From: CBFHSF01 sp965658445
GTDB taxonomy: Bacteria > Bacteroidota > Bacteroidia > Flavobacteriales > Schleiferiaceae
Direction of reading: 5' to 3'
NCBI GenBank assembly: GCA_965658445.1
Contig: CBFHSF010000002.1
Coordinates: 284,581-348,580 of the forward strand
DNA length: 64,000 nt
The notes below the pieces were generated by a model. The model made no database searches. It worked only from the letters and a program-made list of their open reading frames with translations, and was not told the DNA's origin. Of this stretch, positions 26,774-34,756 are shown piece by piece (the stretch's first letter is position 1; every line of letters starts with the position of its first letter). The position numbers and the translations under genes were made by a program.

Positions 26774-28960
26774 ATGAAAGCAAGAATACTCAAACTATTT
26801 CTGCCCATGCTTCTTTTGCCCTATTGGGCGAGTGGCCTGCATTTGGTGGGAGGTGAGATGTTCTACGACTGCATAGGAACCAATCAATACGAGATTACAT
26901 TATTTGTCTATCGCGATTGCAATTCGACGGGTGCTCCCTTTGATCCCTCGGCGGTATTTACGATTTACAAAGGGGATGGAACCTTCTTCAACAACTACTA
27001 CGTTCCCATTTCCTCTACTGCCAACATTCCAACAACGATTAACAATCCCTGTCTTTCGGCACCGCCAAATATTTGTACGGAGTATGCTGTCTATAAACTT
27101 CAGGTTACGTTGACTCCAGATCCCAGCGGATATGTAATTACCCACCAAAGGTGTTGCAGAAATAGCGTCATCAACAACATTACAGCGCCTAATACTTTTG
27201 GGAACACTTACACCATTACCATTCCACCCAATGACACGGGATGTAATTCCAGTCCACGCTTTGTGGGAAGACCTCCCATCGTACTGTGTTTAAACGAACC
27301 CTTGAACCTGCCTTTGGCCGCGTCAGATCCCGACGGGGATTCACTTTTTTACGAATTGTGTGACCCCTTAAACGGAGGAGGTCAAAACGGAAACATTGGA
27401 GCGGGTAACTCTCCTGCTCCCGATCCCGCACTCCCTCCACCGTATTCCGCAGTTCCCTTTTCTGCAGGATTTTCCGCCACGTACCCTCTAAGTTCTGCCC
27501 CGCCTTTGGCATTGGATCCCAATACAGGGATTTTAAGTGGAACTCCGAATGTTCAAGGGGTCTATGTGATTTCTATTTGTGTCTCTGAATACAGAAACGG
27601 TCAATTGCTCAGTACGTTGAGGCGAGATTACCAGTTTACGGTATCCCCTTGTATTATCAATACGGCGAGCGCCATCAATGCGCAAATCAACTTGCCCAAC
27701 ACCTATTGTGCCGGTAGAACCATTACCTTCCAAAACTTGTCTACCAGTGCAACCAACTATCATTGGGATTTTGGAGTACCTGGAACACAAGCCGATACAA
27801 GCAATCTTCAGAACCCAACCTTTACTTTTCCCGACACGGGATCTTACCTCATTACATTGATTGCCAATCCAGGCTTTCCATGTGCTGACACCAGTACGAC
27901 GCTATTTGAGGTCTATGACAATCTAGACCCTTCTTTTTCTTTTGTTGGAGATCGGTGCCTAGACGTCAATGCCATCTATTTTTACCCTGACGACACCCAT
28001 CCACCAGGCACTATATATCAATGGGATTTTGGTCCCAATGCGAGTTTGGCTGCCTACACCGGTCGGATACCTCCGCCCATAACATTCAACACGTTGGGGC
28101 CACATGTGGTTACACTCACCTTAGACTTTAACCTCTGTAATGCCGAATCGACAGATTCTGTTCTCTTGTACGAGCGGCCCATTTTAGATTTTGAACCAAG
28201 TCAGACGGTGGGTTGTGCACCACTGACCATAGACATCAATGACTTTAGCACCTCCTCTACCCCGGCCAATATTTATTGGAGCTTTGGGGATGGTGGAATG
28301 TTTGATACCGTGACCACCCATACGTATACGCAGCCAGGAGTTTATACCATTACAGGTCGAATGGAAACCACCACGGGTTGTAAGGATACTCAAATTGTGG
28401 TCTATCCCACTCCTATTGTGGTAAATCCAACACCCTCGGCAGCGGTCTCAGTGAGTCCTTTGGTAACGGATATTTACGAAGCACAGGTGGACATCGTGAA
28501 CCTGAGCCCACCGGGATACACACGTTTGGAAATTCACACGGGCGATGGAAGGATTTACGAAAATCTAGAAACCATCAAACACACGTATCAGGATACGGGT
28601 ACCTTTAGGGTAGATCTGGTAGTTCTCAATGACTTTAATTGTAGCGATACGGCTTCCGCCGAGGTTTGGATACAGCCTCTTTCTCAAATCTTTGTGCCCT
28701 CGGCATTTTCTCCGGATGGAGACGGTCTCAACGAGGAGTTTAGACCTATCGTTACAGGATATGAAGAATATGAATTGGTAGTTCTCAACCGATGGGGACA
28801 ACGGGTATTTATGACCAACGATCCGTATTTGGGTTGGAACGGAACCCTAGAAAATATGGGTGAACAATTAGCCGTTGGAGTCTACACCTACATTGTCAAT
28901 GTCATTGATCAAAACTTTGAATTGAGGCAAAAGCAAGGAACCGTACTCCTAATGCGATAA
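26774..28960 (+). CDS. T9SS type B secreted protein with PKD domains and CHU_C C-terminus
   Basis: A 728-residue secreted protein. Signal peptide to about residue 21, then a Bacteroidota-specific N-terminal region beginning LHLVGGEMFYDCIGTNQYEI with many Cys and Asn. Three or more PKD-like Ig-fold domains follow, marked by YHWDFG, YQWDFG and IYWSFGDGG. The last ~90 residues form the 'gliding motility-associated' CHU_C sorting domain (FVPSAFSPDGDGLNEEF, LVVLNRWGQRVF, GVYTYIVNV), the type B signal for the type IX secretion system. It should be exported and either released or tethered at the surface. Cargo function is unknown; adhesion is a reasonable guess for PKD proteins. Confidence 0.88.
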   Translation: MKARILKLFLPMLLLPYWASGLHLVGGEMFYDCIGTNQYEITLFVYRDCNSTGAPFDPSAVFTIYKGDGTFFNNYYVPISSTANIPTTINNPCLSAPPNICTEYAVYKLQVTLTPDPSGYVITHQRCCRNSVINNITAPNTFGNTYTITIPPNDTGCNSSPRFVGRPPIVLCLNEPLNLPLAASDPDGDSLFYELCDPLNGGGQNGNIGAGNSPAPDPALPPPYSAVPFSAGFSATYPLSSAPPLALDPNTGILSGTPNVQGVYVISICVSEYRNGQLLSTLRRDYQFTVSPCIINTASAINAQINLPNTYCAGRTITFQNLSTSATNYHWDFGVPGTQADTSNLQNPTFTFPDTGSYLITLIANPGFPCADTSTTLFEVYDNLDPSFSFVGDRCLDVNAIYFYPDDTHPPGTIYQWDFGPNASLAAYTGRIPPPITFNTLGPHVVTLTLDFNLCNAESTDSVLLYERPILDFEPSQTVGCAPLTIDINDFSTSSTPANIYWSFGDGGMFDTVTTHTYTQPGVYTITGRMETTTGCKDTQIVVYPTPIVVNPTPSAAVSVSPLVTDIYEAQVDIVNLSPPGYTRLEIHTGDGRIYENLETIKHTYQDTGTFRVDLVVLNDFNCSDTASAEVWIQPLSQIFVPSAFSPDGDGLNEEFRPIVTGYEEYELVVLNRWGQRVFMTNDPYLGWNGTLENMGEQLAVGVYTYIVNVIDQNFELRQKQGTVLLMR

Positions 28961-28976
28961 TGCGTAAAAAGGCCCA

Positions 28977-29333
28977 ATGAAGCCCGTAGAAGTATACATA
29001 GACAATCTTCCAGAGTACAAAAGAGAAGCGGTTTTGGGACTGGTTCAATGCATTGAGACACAAATACCCCAAGCGGAACTCTTTCTCAAATACGGCATTC
29101 CCTACTTTTATTTAGAGAAGCCTTACTGCTATCTCAACCCGAAGGAGAAAGGGATTGATTTGGGGTTCCACAAAGGCCAGCAGTTGACCTCCCCACACGT
29201 TTTAAAAGCGGGACGAAAACTCGTGGGCAGCTTGTTTTTTCCCTACGATAAAGAGTGGAATATTGAAGTACTCAACGAAGTGTTGGAAGAGGCACTAGGC
29301 CTTCAGAAGGCGCCTTTGCGCAATCGTAAATAG
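28977..29333 (+). CDS. DUF1801 domain protein (YdhG-like)
   Basis: A 118-residue cytosolic protein with the DUF1801 pattern: YIDNLPEYKREAVLGL at the N-terminus, then a two-layer fold with FLKYGIPYFYLEKPYCYLNP and KGIDLGFHKG. Members of the family are small, widespread and of unknown function; some bind small cations or act in frataxin-like roles by structural similarity, which is not demonstrated here. It is 16 bases after the T9SS substrate gene and overlaps the convergent PAP2 gene by 39 bases at the 3' ends. Confidence 0.78.
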   Translation: MKPVEVYIDNLPEYKREAVLGLVQCIETQIPQAELFLKYGIPYFYLEKPYCYLNPKEKGIDLGFHKGQQLTSPHVLKAGRKLVGSLFFPYDKEWNIEVLNEVLEEALGLQKAPLRNRK

Positions 29334-29855
29334 AACATTTCCTATAGCCATTCCCAAGATGGCTCCACCGAGTACATCTCCCGGAAAGTGAACGCCCAAG
29401 TAAATTCTAGAGTAGCTTACCACAGCGGCCCAAATGAGGAGTGCCGGTGATACCCATTTAAACTTCGTGCGCAGTATTTTCCCCAAAAGGGTTGCCAAAC
29501 CAAAGGTATTGGCCGCGTGAGAAGAAACAAATCCATACGCTCCGCCACATCCATCGACAATTCGCAAAGTCCCGATTAAGTGATCTTGATGACAAGGTCT
29601 GGGTCTTTGGAAAACTTCTTTAAAGGCGTGAACAGAAATTTGATCGGTTAGGATGACTCCCACAATTACCAATGCCAAGTAAAAAAGAGCATCCGAAGTG
29701 GGGAACTTTTTAAATAGAACGAAAATCAAAAGGGCATACAAGGGAATCCAAACGTAGACTTCAGAGATAAAAACCATGGCAGGATCCAAGGATTTCCCAC
29801 CCAAACTATTGAGCCATAGCAACCACTTTTCATCTAGGCCTAATAGGTATTCCAT
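29295..29855 (-). CDS. PAP2 family membrane phosphatase
   Basis: A 186-residue membrane enzyme of the type 2 phosphatidic-acid phosphatase family; possible substrates are undecaprenyl pyrophosphate, phosphatidic acid or phosphatidylglycerophosphate. The three catalytic motifs are present: KEVFQRPRP (KxxxxxxRP), GFVSSHAAN (SH pair), and SYSRIYLGVHFPGDVLGG (SRxxxxxHxxxD). About six hydrophobic helices. It starts directly after the obg stop codon (no gap), so the two are probably co-translated. It may serve lipid-carrier recycling but substrate cannot be read from sequence. Confidence 0.92.
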   Translation of the reverse strand: MEYLLGLDEKWLLWLNSLGGKSLDPAMVFISEVYVWIPLYALLIFVLFKKFPTSDALFYLALVIVGVILTDQISVHAFKEVFQRPRPCHQDHLIGTLRIVDGCGGAYGFVSSHAANTFGLATLLGKILRTKFKWVSPALLIWAAVVSYSRIYLGVHFPGDVLGGAILGMAIGNVLFTIAQRRLLKA

Positions 29856-30854
29856 CTATGCAGGGGTATTGATAAGTGCCCAGAGTTTGTCTTTGAGTTC
29901 GGTAAGACCTTGTTGTGCAACGGAAGAAATAAAGAGATGAGGAACTCCCTTGGGAAGGGTTGCCGCTACTTCTGCCTTGAGCTCATCATCCAACATATCG
30001 CTTTTGGAAATGGCCAAGATTCTGTCCTTGTCCAAAAGCTCTGGATTGTATTTCTTTAGTTCTTTGAGAAGGACTTGGTACTCCGCATCAATGTCATCAG
30101 AATCGGCAGAAACCAAAAAGAGCAGTACAGCATTGCGCTCAATGTGACGCAAAAATCTATGACCGAGACCCTTTCCTTCTGCAGCACCTTCTATAATTCC
30201 AGGAATGTCTGCCACCACAAAGGATTGATGTCCTCTGTATTGAACCATTCCCAAGTTGGGAACCAAAGTGGTAAATGGATAATTGGCAATTTCTGGCTTT
30301 GCAGCACTGATTACAGAAAGCAAAGTACTTTTACCTGCGTTGGGAAATCCAACGAGTCCCACGTCGGCAAGAACTTTTAACTCTAGGATTCTCCAGTCTT
30401 CTTGACCATCCTCTCCCGGTTGTGCGTAGCGTGGAGTTTGGTTGGTAGCAGATTTAAAGTGGGTATTTCCCTTTCCTCCTCTACCGCCACGCATCAGGAT
30501 TTCTTCTTGACCGTGCTCCGTAATTTCAAAGAGGACTTCACCGGTTTCGGGATTTTTAGCGACGGTTCCCAAAGGAACGTCAACGTATTTATCCTCTCCA
30601 TCGGCACCGTGCTTGTCATTGGAACCTCCAACGCCACCGGGACGCGCTTTGATGTGCTTCTTGTACTTGAGGTGCAAAAGAGTCCACATCTGTTCATTTC
30701 CGCGAACAATGACGTGGCCACCACGTCCCCCATCACCACCGTCAGGACCTCCTTTGGGGATTCCTCTACCCCTGTAAAGGTGAGTAGAACCCGCGCCACC
30801 TTTTCCTGAGGTAGCGTGGATTTTTACGTAATCTATAAAGTTTGATCCTGCCAT
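29856..30854 (-). CDS. obgE: GTPase Obg/CgtA
   Basis: Obg binds the 50S subunit late in assembly and links it to growth status. The 332-residue protein has the glycine-rich Obg fold (about residues 1-158, FIDYVKIHATSGKGGAGSTH, GGDGGRGGHVIVRG) and a G domain with GFPNAGKST (G1), DIPGIIEGAAEGKGLG (G3 and switch), and SKSD in the G4 position, where NKxD is canonical. A Ser at the first G4 position occurs in this phylum and probably still selects guanine through the Asp. The C-terminal OCT domain is absent. It lies 55 bases after adk. Confidence 0.95.
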   Translation of the reverse strand: MAGSNFIDYVKIHATSGKGGAGSTHLYRGRGIPKGGPDGGDGGRGGHVIVRGNEQMWTLLHLKYKKHIKARPGGVGGSNDKHGADGEDKYVDVPLGTVAKNPETGEVLFEITEHGQEEILMRGGRGGKGNTHFKSATNQTPRYAQPGEDGQEDWRILELKVLADVGLVGFPNAGKSTLLSVISAAKPEIANYPFTTLVPNLGMVQYRGHQSFVVADIPGIIEGAAEGKGLGHRFLRHIERNAVLLFLVSADSDDIDAEYQVLLKELKKYNPELLDKDRILAISKSDMLDDELKAEVAATLPKGVPHLFISSVAQQGLTELKDKLWALINTPA

Positions 30855-30909
30855 GTGGAGGGACTATGAATTATCTTTTGTTCTTCTTTTCTACCTCTAG
30901 GCTCTATCT

Positions 30910-31482
30910 CTAGAGGGCGTCGATGGTGCTCACCAAGCGCTGAGTGATTTCCTCAATGCTTCCCACACCGTCAATTCCGTGGTACTTGTTCACGTTTTGG
31001 TAAAATGATTTTACAGGAGCCGTCTCCTTGTTGTAAACGTCGATTCTTCCTTGAATTACCGCGGGATCTGCATCGTCTGCACGTCCAGAAGTTTTACCTC
31101 TTTCCAACAATCTCACCTTGAGCTCGTCTTCGGGAACTTCCAATGCCAACATCGCTGTAACACTGGTTCCTAAAGATTCCAACAAATTGTCCAATGCACC
31201 CGCCTGAGGCTGTGTTCTTGGAAACCCGTCAAAGATAAATCCCTTGGCTTCTGGATTGGCTTTTACTACACCTTCTAACATGCCTATGGTAACTTCATCA
31301 GGGACCAATTGCCCCTTGTCAATGTAGCTTTTAGCGAGAAGACCCAATTCGGTTCCTCCTTTGATATTGCTTCTAAAAACATCTCCTGTTGAGATGTGGT
31401 AGAGCGAATATTTGTCTACTAAAAATTCAGATTGAGTTCCTTTTCCAGCTCCCGGAGGGCCAAACAGCACTATATTTAACAT
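30910..31482 (-). CDS. adk: Adenylate kinase
   Basis: Adk interconverts AMP, ATP and ADP. The 190-residue sequence has the P loop GPPGAGKGTQ near residue 8, the AMP-binding segment STGDVFRSN, FDGFPRTQPQAGAL, and the LID start RGKTSGRADDADPAVIQGR. The LID is the short form without the four zinc ligands. I set the ATG at 31482 because it directly precedes the conserved LNIVLFGPPG; an in-frame TTG lies three codons upstream. In many Bacteroidetes adk is fused to or next to hpt, but here it leads obg and the PAP2 gene. Confidence 0.95.
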   Translation of the reverse strand: MLNIVLFGPPGAGKGTQSEFLVDKYSLYHISTGDVFRSNIKGGTELGLLAKSYIDKGQLVPDEVTIGMLEGVVKANPEAKGFIFDGFPRTQPQAGALDNLLESLGTSVTAMLALEVPEDELKVRLLERGKTSGRADDADPAVIQGRIDVYNKETAPVKSFYQNVNKYHGIDGVGSIEEITQRLVSTIDAL

Positions 31483-31572
31483 GTAAATCAATAATTTAAA
31501 CGTACCTTAACAAGGCGCGAAGATAGCCAAAAATAAGGTGTGTAAACATCGGCATCCCGATAACAAAATGAT

Positions 31573-31580
31573 TAAATTTG
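31573..31580 (+). promoter_or_regulatory. Possible -7 box before the guanylyltransferase gene
   Basis: TAAATTTG fits TAnnTTTG, 16 bases before the start codon. There is no TTG at the expected -33 distance, so this is weak. Confidence 0.35.
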
Positions 31581-31596
31581 TTGAAATACCATTTTC

Positions 31597-32682
31597 ATGA
31601 ATACCCATTACTGCGTTATCATGGCTGGCGGAATCGGAAGTAGGTTCTGGCCATTGAGTACACAAACGAAGCCCAAGCAATTTCTCGATATATTAGGAAC
31701 TGGAAAGACGCTCTTGCAGCAGACCTTTGAGCGAATGAAAAAGGTCATCGATCCAGAAAACATATTAATCGTAACCAACAAACAGTACGCGGACCTGGTC
31801 TCGGAACAACTTCCCGAGCTTGCCAAAGAAAATATCCTACTGGAACCCTCCCGCAGAAACACCGCGCCGTGTATCTGTTACTCCACTTTCGTAATAAAAA
31901 AGAGATCGCCGAGAGCCACCGTAATTACTTGCCCGTCGGATCACCTTATCGGAAATGAAGAGGAGTTTTACAATCAGCTAAACATCGCATTGGACACTGC
32001 TTCCAACCACAATATTTTAATGACTATGGGCATTCAGCCCAGCCGTCCAGAAACAGGTTATGGATATATTCAATTCAAAGAATCTAAACTGGATGCTCAC
32101 GAAGATGTAAAGACCGTAAAGACCTTCACAGAAAAGCCCAATGCAGAAATTGCGCAGCAGTTCTTGGACAGTGGGGACTTCTTGTGGAATGCCGGAATCT
32201 TTATTTGGAATGCGGATGCCATTATGAATTCGTTTGAAAAATTCTTGCCTGAAATGTACTCTACATTTGAGAGCGGGTGGAATGACTACGGCACGGATAC
32301 GGAAATTCCTTTTATCGAAAAGACATATCCCACGGTTGAAAACGAAAGTGTGGACTTTGGAATTTTAGAAAAGGCCAAAAACGTCTATGTGATTCCTGGA
32401 AGATTTGACTGGAGCGACCTGGGAACTTGGAGTTCTGTGGGAAGAGAAATTGAAGGAGACGCCAATGGCAATGCCTTGTTTTCCAAAAACTTGGTTTTGC
32501 ACGAAGCCAAAAACAACACCATTAGGATTTCAAAAGACAAAGCTGCAGTAATCGTAGGCTTGGATGGATACATTGTAATAGACAACGACAACAAACTCCT
32601 AATTTGCCCAACAGACCAAGAGCAGTTGATCAAGCAATTTGTCAATGACCTGAGAATGGAATTTGGCGAAGAATATATTTAA
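31597..32682 (+). CDS. manC: Mannose-1-phosphate guanylyltransferase
   Basis: The enzyme makes GDP-mannose from mannose-1-phosphate and GTP, feeding surface polysaccharides and GDP-fucose. The 361-residue protein has the nucleotidyltransferase signature MAGGIGSRFWPLSTQTKPKQ followed by the F-L start of the next strand, then TCPSDHLI with the metal-binding Asp, TFTEKPNAEIA, and the C-terminal DWSDLGTWSS typical of the family. It is the short form without the fused mannose-6-phosphate isomerase domain. It lies 6 bases before the DUF389 gene, though a functional link is not obvious. Confidence 0.93.
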   Translation: MNTHYCVIMAGGIGSRFWPLSTQTKPKQFLDILGTGKTLLQQTFERMKKVIDPENILIVTNKQYADLVSEQLPELAKENILLEPSRRNTAPCICYSTFVIKKRSPRATVITCPSDHLIGNEEEFYNQLNIALDTASNHNILMTMGIQPSRPETGYGYIQFKESKLDAHEDVKTVKTFTEKPNAEIAQQFLDSGDFLWNAGIFIWNADAIMNSFEKFLPEMYSTFESGWNDYGTDTEIPFIEKTYPTVENESVDFGILEKAKNVYVIPGRFDWSDLGTWSSVGREIEGDANGNALFSKNLVLHEAKNNTIRISKDKAAVIVGLDGYIVIDNDNKLLICPTDQEQLIKQFVNDLRMEFGEEYI

Positions 32683-32688
32683 ATCCAT

Positions 32689-34185
32689 ATGGTATCGGAT
32701 CCTAAAAATACGCCCGAAGAAACCTCTTCGGACAAGGAACAAGTAGTAGCCAGTTCAAAAAATTTATTCAAGAGTCTTTGGAATATCCTCAAAGACCAGA
32801 TGAATATTGTGGACAATGCTCGTCCTGCAGAGACCATCGAAGGCATTCAGAAAGACATTCAGTTCAAGGGGTACAACCTTTGGATTTTGATTTTCTCCAT
32901 CTTTATCTGTTCTATCGGTCTCAATGTAAACTCCACGCCGGTTGTGATTGGAGCCATGTTAATCTCCCCGCTTATGGGTCCTATTATGGGTATGGGATTG
33001 GCCGTGGGAATCAACGACTTGGACACCTTGCGCAAGGCCCTAAAGAATTTGGGAATTGCTGCGTTCGTAGCTATTTTAACCTCCACTCTCTACTTTGTTT
33101 CCACCCCACTGAGCGAGGCCAGTTCGGAACTCCTTGCCCGAACGCGCCCTACTCTTCTCGATGTTTTTGTAGCCTTCTTTGGTGGGCTTACTGGGGTCTT
33201 AGCAGGTAGCCGAAAAGAGAAGAACAATGTAATCCCTGGGGTCGCCATTGCCACGGCTCTTATGCCTCCTCTTTGTACGGCGGGATACGGGATCGCCACT
33301 TTACAATTGGAGTATTTCTTGGGAGCGTTTTATCTCTTCTTTATCAACGCCTTCTTTATTTCCTTGGCCACCATATTGGTTGTGCGAATTCTAAAATTCC
33401 CGGTCAAATCTTTTGTAGATGAAGCTACGGAGCGCAAGGCCAAACGCATTTTTGGTTTTACCTCCATCATCGTAATTGTTCCTTCGGTTTTGATCTTTAT
33501 CTCTGTAGTTCAGGAAACGATTTACACGCGTAGAGCCGCTACTTTTATTACAGACAACATTTATTACGAAGGTTCCGAAATCGTAAAACAAGAAGTTGAA
33601 TACGACCACGAAGAACACGGCAATCGCATTTCCCTATTCTTTATTGGAGAAACCATTCCAGACAAGCAAATTGCCAGTTGGACACGTGCTCTAAAAGTTT
33701 ACAGCCTAGAGAACACAACCCTTCGCATCGTACAAGGAAAGGACAACGATGACGAGCGACAAGCGGAAGTCGGACGTCTTGTGGATGTCTACACCCAAAG
33801 TCAAGAGACCATCATCGACAAGGAAAACATCATTCAAAACCTCAACAACAAGCTCAATTATATCGAATCCAAATTGCTTCCACCCAAGCTCATGGACGAA
33901 ATCAAGATTCAGTATGAGGAGCTCTCGAAAATCAATGTGGGTCAGCTGGTCTACCTAGATTACGAAACCAAAAAGAGTGATACGCTCGCCGTGTTTGAGA
34001 CGGTTTGGAAAAATGGAACTCCCCCCGAAACACAAACCAACCTAGACTACAAACTTGAGCGCTGGCTTATGACTCGCCTGAATAGGGATACCATTGCCTA
34101 CAGCTCAATGATTGACCCTCGAACTGCAGAGGAAATTGAAGCGCTTCTCAATCCGCCGGTTCAGGAGGTAATAGATGGGAAGTAG
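32689..34185 (+). CDS. DUF389 (TIGR00341-like) membrane protein
   Basis: A 498-residue protein with a soluble N-terminus (about 55 residues), then six or so membrane helices (residues 60-280) containing the DUF389 core VIGAMLISPLMGPIMGMGLA and VIPGVAIATALMPPLCTAGYG, with conserved Pro and Gly in the helices. The C-terminal 220 residues are soluble and partly helical (coiled-coil-like around residues 365-400, YTQSQETIIDKENIIQNLNN). Function is unknown. The second core motif spans 21 residues and reads VIPGVAIATALMPPL then CTAGYG. Its stop codon TAG is the first base pair step of a 7-base repeat array. Confidence 0.85.
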   Translation: MVSDPKNTPEETSSDKEQVVASSKNLFKSLWNILKDQMNIVDNARPAETIEGIQKDIQFKGYNLWILIFSIFICSIGLNVNSTPVVIGAMLISPLMGPIMGMGLAVGINDLDTLRKALKNLGIAAFVAILTSTLYFVSTPLSEASSELLARTRPTLLDVFVAFFGGLTGVLAGSRKEKNNVIPGVAIATALMPPLCTAGYGIATLQLEYFLGAFYLFFINAFFISLATILVVRILKFPVKSFVDEATERKAKRIFGFTSIIVIVPSVLIFISVVQETIYTRRAATFITDNIYYEGSEIVKQEVEYDHEEHGNRISLFFIGETIPDKQIASWTRALKVYSLENTTLRIVQGKDNDDERQAEVGRLVDVYTQSQETIIDKENIIQNLNNKLNYIESKLLPPKLMDEIKIQYEELSKINVGQLVYLDYETKKSDTLAVFETVWKNGTPPETQTNLDYKLERWLMTRLNRDTIAYSSMIDPRTAEEIEALLNPPVQEVIDGK

Positions 34186-34214
34186 GGAACGGGCAACGGG
34201 TAACAGGGAACGGG
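34184..34214 (+). repeat. Heptamer array 1 (plus strand, abutting stop codon)
   Basis: Four phased 7-base units AGGGAAC, GGGCAAC, GGGTAAC, AGGGAAC followed by GGG. The first unit begins inside the TAG stop codon of the DUF389 gene. See the findings for the three related arrays nearby. Confidence 0.85.
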
Positions 34215-34248
34215 ATTGATTCACACAATTTCCTGAAGGCACTCACTC

Positions 34249-34267
34249 CCTGGGGCTGCACCCCAGG
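34249..34267. repeat. GC-rich hairpin 1 in gap
   Basis: Perfect 7-bp arms CCTGGGG / CCCCAGG around a 5-base loop. No T run follows, so it is not an ordinary terminator. Confidence 0.7.
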
Positions 34268-34421
34268 CCCCGGTTTCAATTTCGGGATTTCTGAGCACAT
34301 AACCCGTCAATCAAACGTTTACAGACGAAACAATTCGTGTTGGATATCAAGACTAAAACAAACGGATACAGCTGATTAAATGACGCATAGGTATTTCATT
34401 TGGCGTATCTTGAATTGGGGA

Positions 34422-34438
34422 GGGCGTGGTACACGCCC
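34422..34438. repeat. GC-rich hairpin 2 in gap
   Basis: Perfect 7-bp arms GGGCGTG / CACGCCC around GTA, with no T run. Confidence 0.7.
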
Positions 34439-34525
34439 CGGCATTTCCAACTACAGACGAGTACAAACGAAAGCACTCGATTAATTTTCAATTTTGGGCG
34501 CAAAGTTTTCCGAAATTCCCATGGG

Positions 34526-34544
34526 GAGGGGATACCAGCCCCTC
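34526..34544. repeat. GC-rich hairpin 3 in gap
   Basis: Arms GAGGGG / CCCCTC around a 7-base loop. The 3' arm runs directly into heptamer array 2. Confidence 0.65.
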
Positions 34545-34571
34545 TGTTCACCGCTCACTACTCACCACTCA
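34544..34571 (-). repeat. Heptamer array 2 (TGAGTRG type, minus strand)
   Basis: Read on the minus strand, four phased units: TGAGTGG, TGAGTAG, TGAGCGG, TGAACAG. Confidence 0.8.
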
Positions 34572-34580
34572 TTAATAACT

Positions 34581-34615
34581 GATGCCCGATGCCCGTTACC
34601 CGATGCCTGATACCC
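34581..34615 (-). repeat. Heptamer array 3 (GGGYATC type, minus strand)
   Basis: Read on the minus strand, five phased units: GGGTATC, AGGCATC, GGGTAAC, GGGCATC, GGGCATC. The third unit is identical to a unit of array 1. Confidence 0.85.
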
Positions 34616-34625
34616 AAATAAAAAA

Positions 34626-34649
34626 CCCTCCCAACCAAAGTTGAGAGGG
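34626..34649. terminator. Terminator-like hairpin
   Basis: The stem CCCTC-CAAC / GTTG-GAGGG carries one mismatch and a 4-base CAAA loop, with an A tract on the left and CCTTTAAAT on the right. It could terminate both convergent genes, best on the minus strand. Confidence 0.65.
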
Positions 34650-34712
34650 CCTTTAAATATCAAATTAGTATATAAAAAACGGTGGCTTGGTAGCAAATAA
34701 TCACGGAAAGAT

Positions 34713-34754
34713 CTTCCTGCTTCCTGTTACCTGTTACCCATTACCTGCTCCCTA
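34713..34754 (-). repeat. Heptamer array 4 (minus strand, abutting fumC stop)
   Basis: Read on the minus strand, six phased units: TAGGGAG, CAGGTAA, TGGGTAA, CAGGTAA, CAGGAAG, CAGGAAG. The array begins two bases after the fumC stop codon. Confidence 0.85.
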
Positions 34755-34756
34755 CA

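Larger units (their letters stand above)
34186..34756. other. Gene-free 571-bp region filled with repeats and hairpins
   Basis: No plausible gene was found here. The gap between the convergent DUF389 and fumarase genes holds four arrays of degenerate 7-base repeats (34184-34214, 34544-34571, 34581-34615, 34713-34754), three GC-rich hairpins (34249-34267, 34422-34438, 34526-34544) and one terminator-like hairpin (34626-34649). A 60-codon frame at 34400-34582 overlaps the hairpins and is not credible. Composition differs from neighbouring coding DNA by its short repeated words. Confidence 0.8.

Noticed and set aside
34400..34582. A 60-codon plus-strand frame in the repeat-filled gap
   Set aside because: It overlaps hairpins and a heptamer array, has no homology cue, and no promoter or start context.
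34184..34754. A CRISPR array
   Set aside because: The units are 7 bases with no unique spacers, on both strands, and no cas genes are present.
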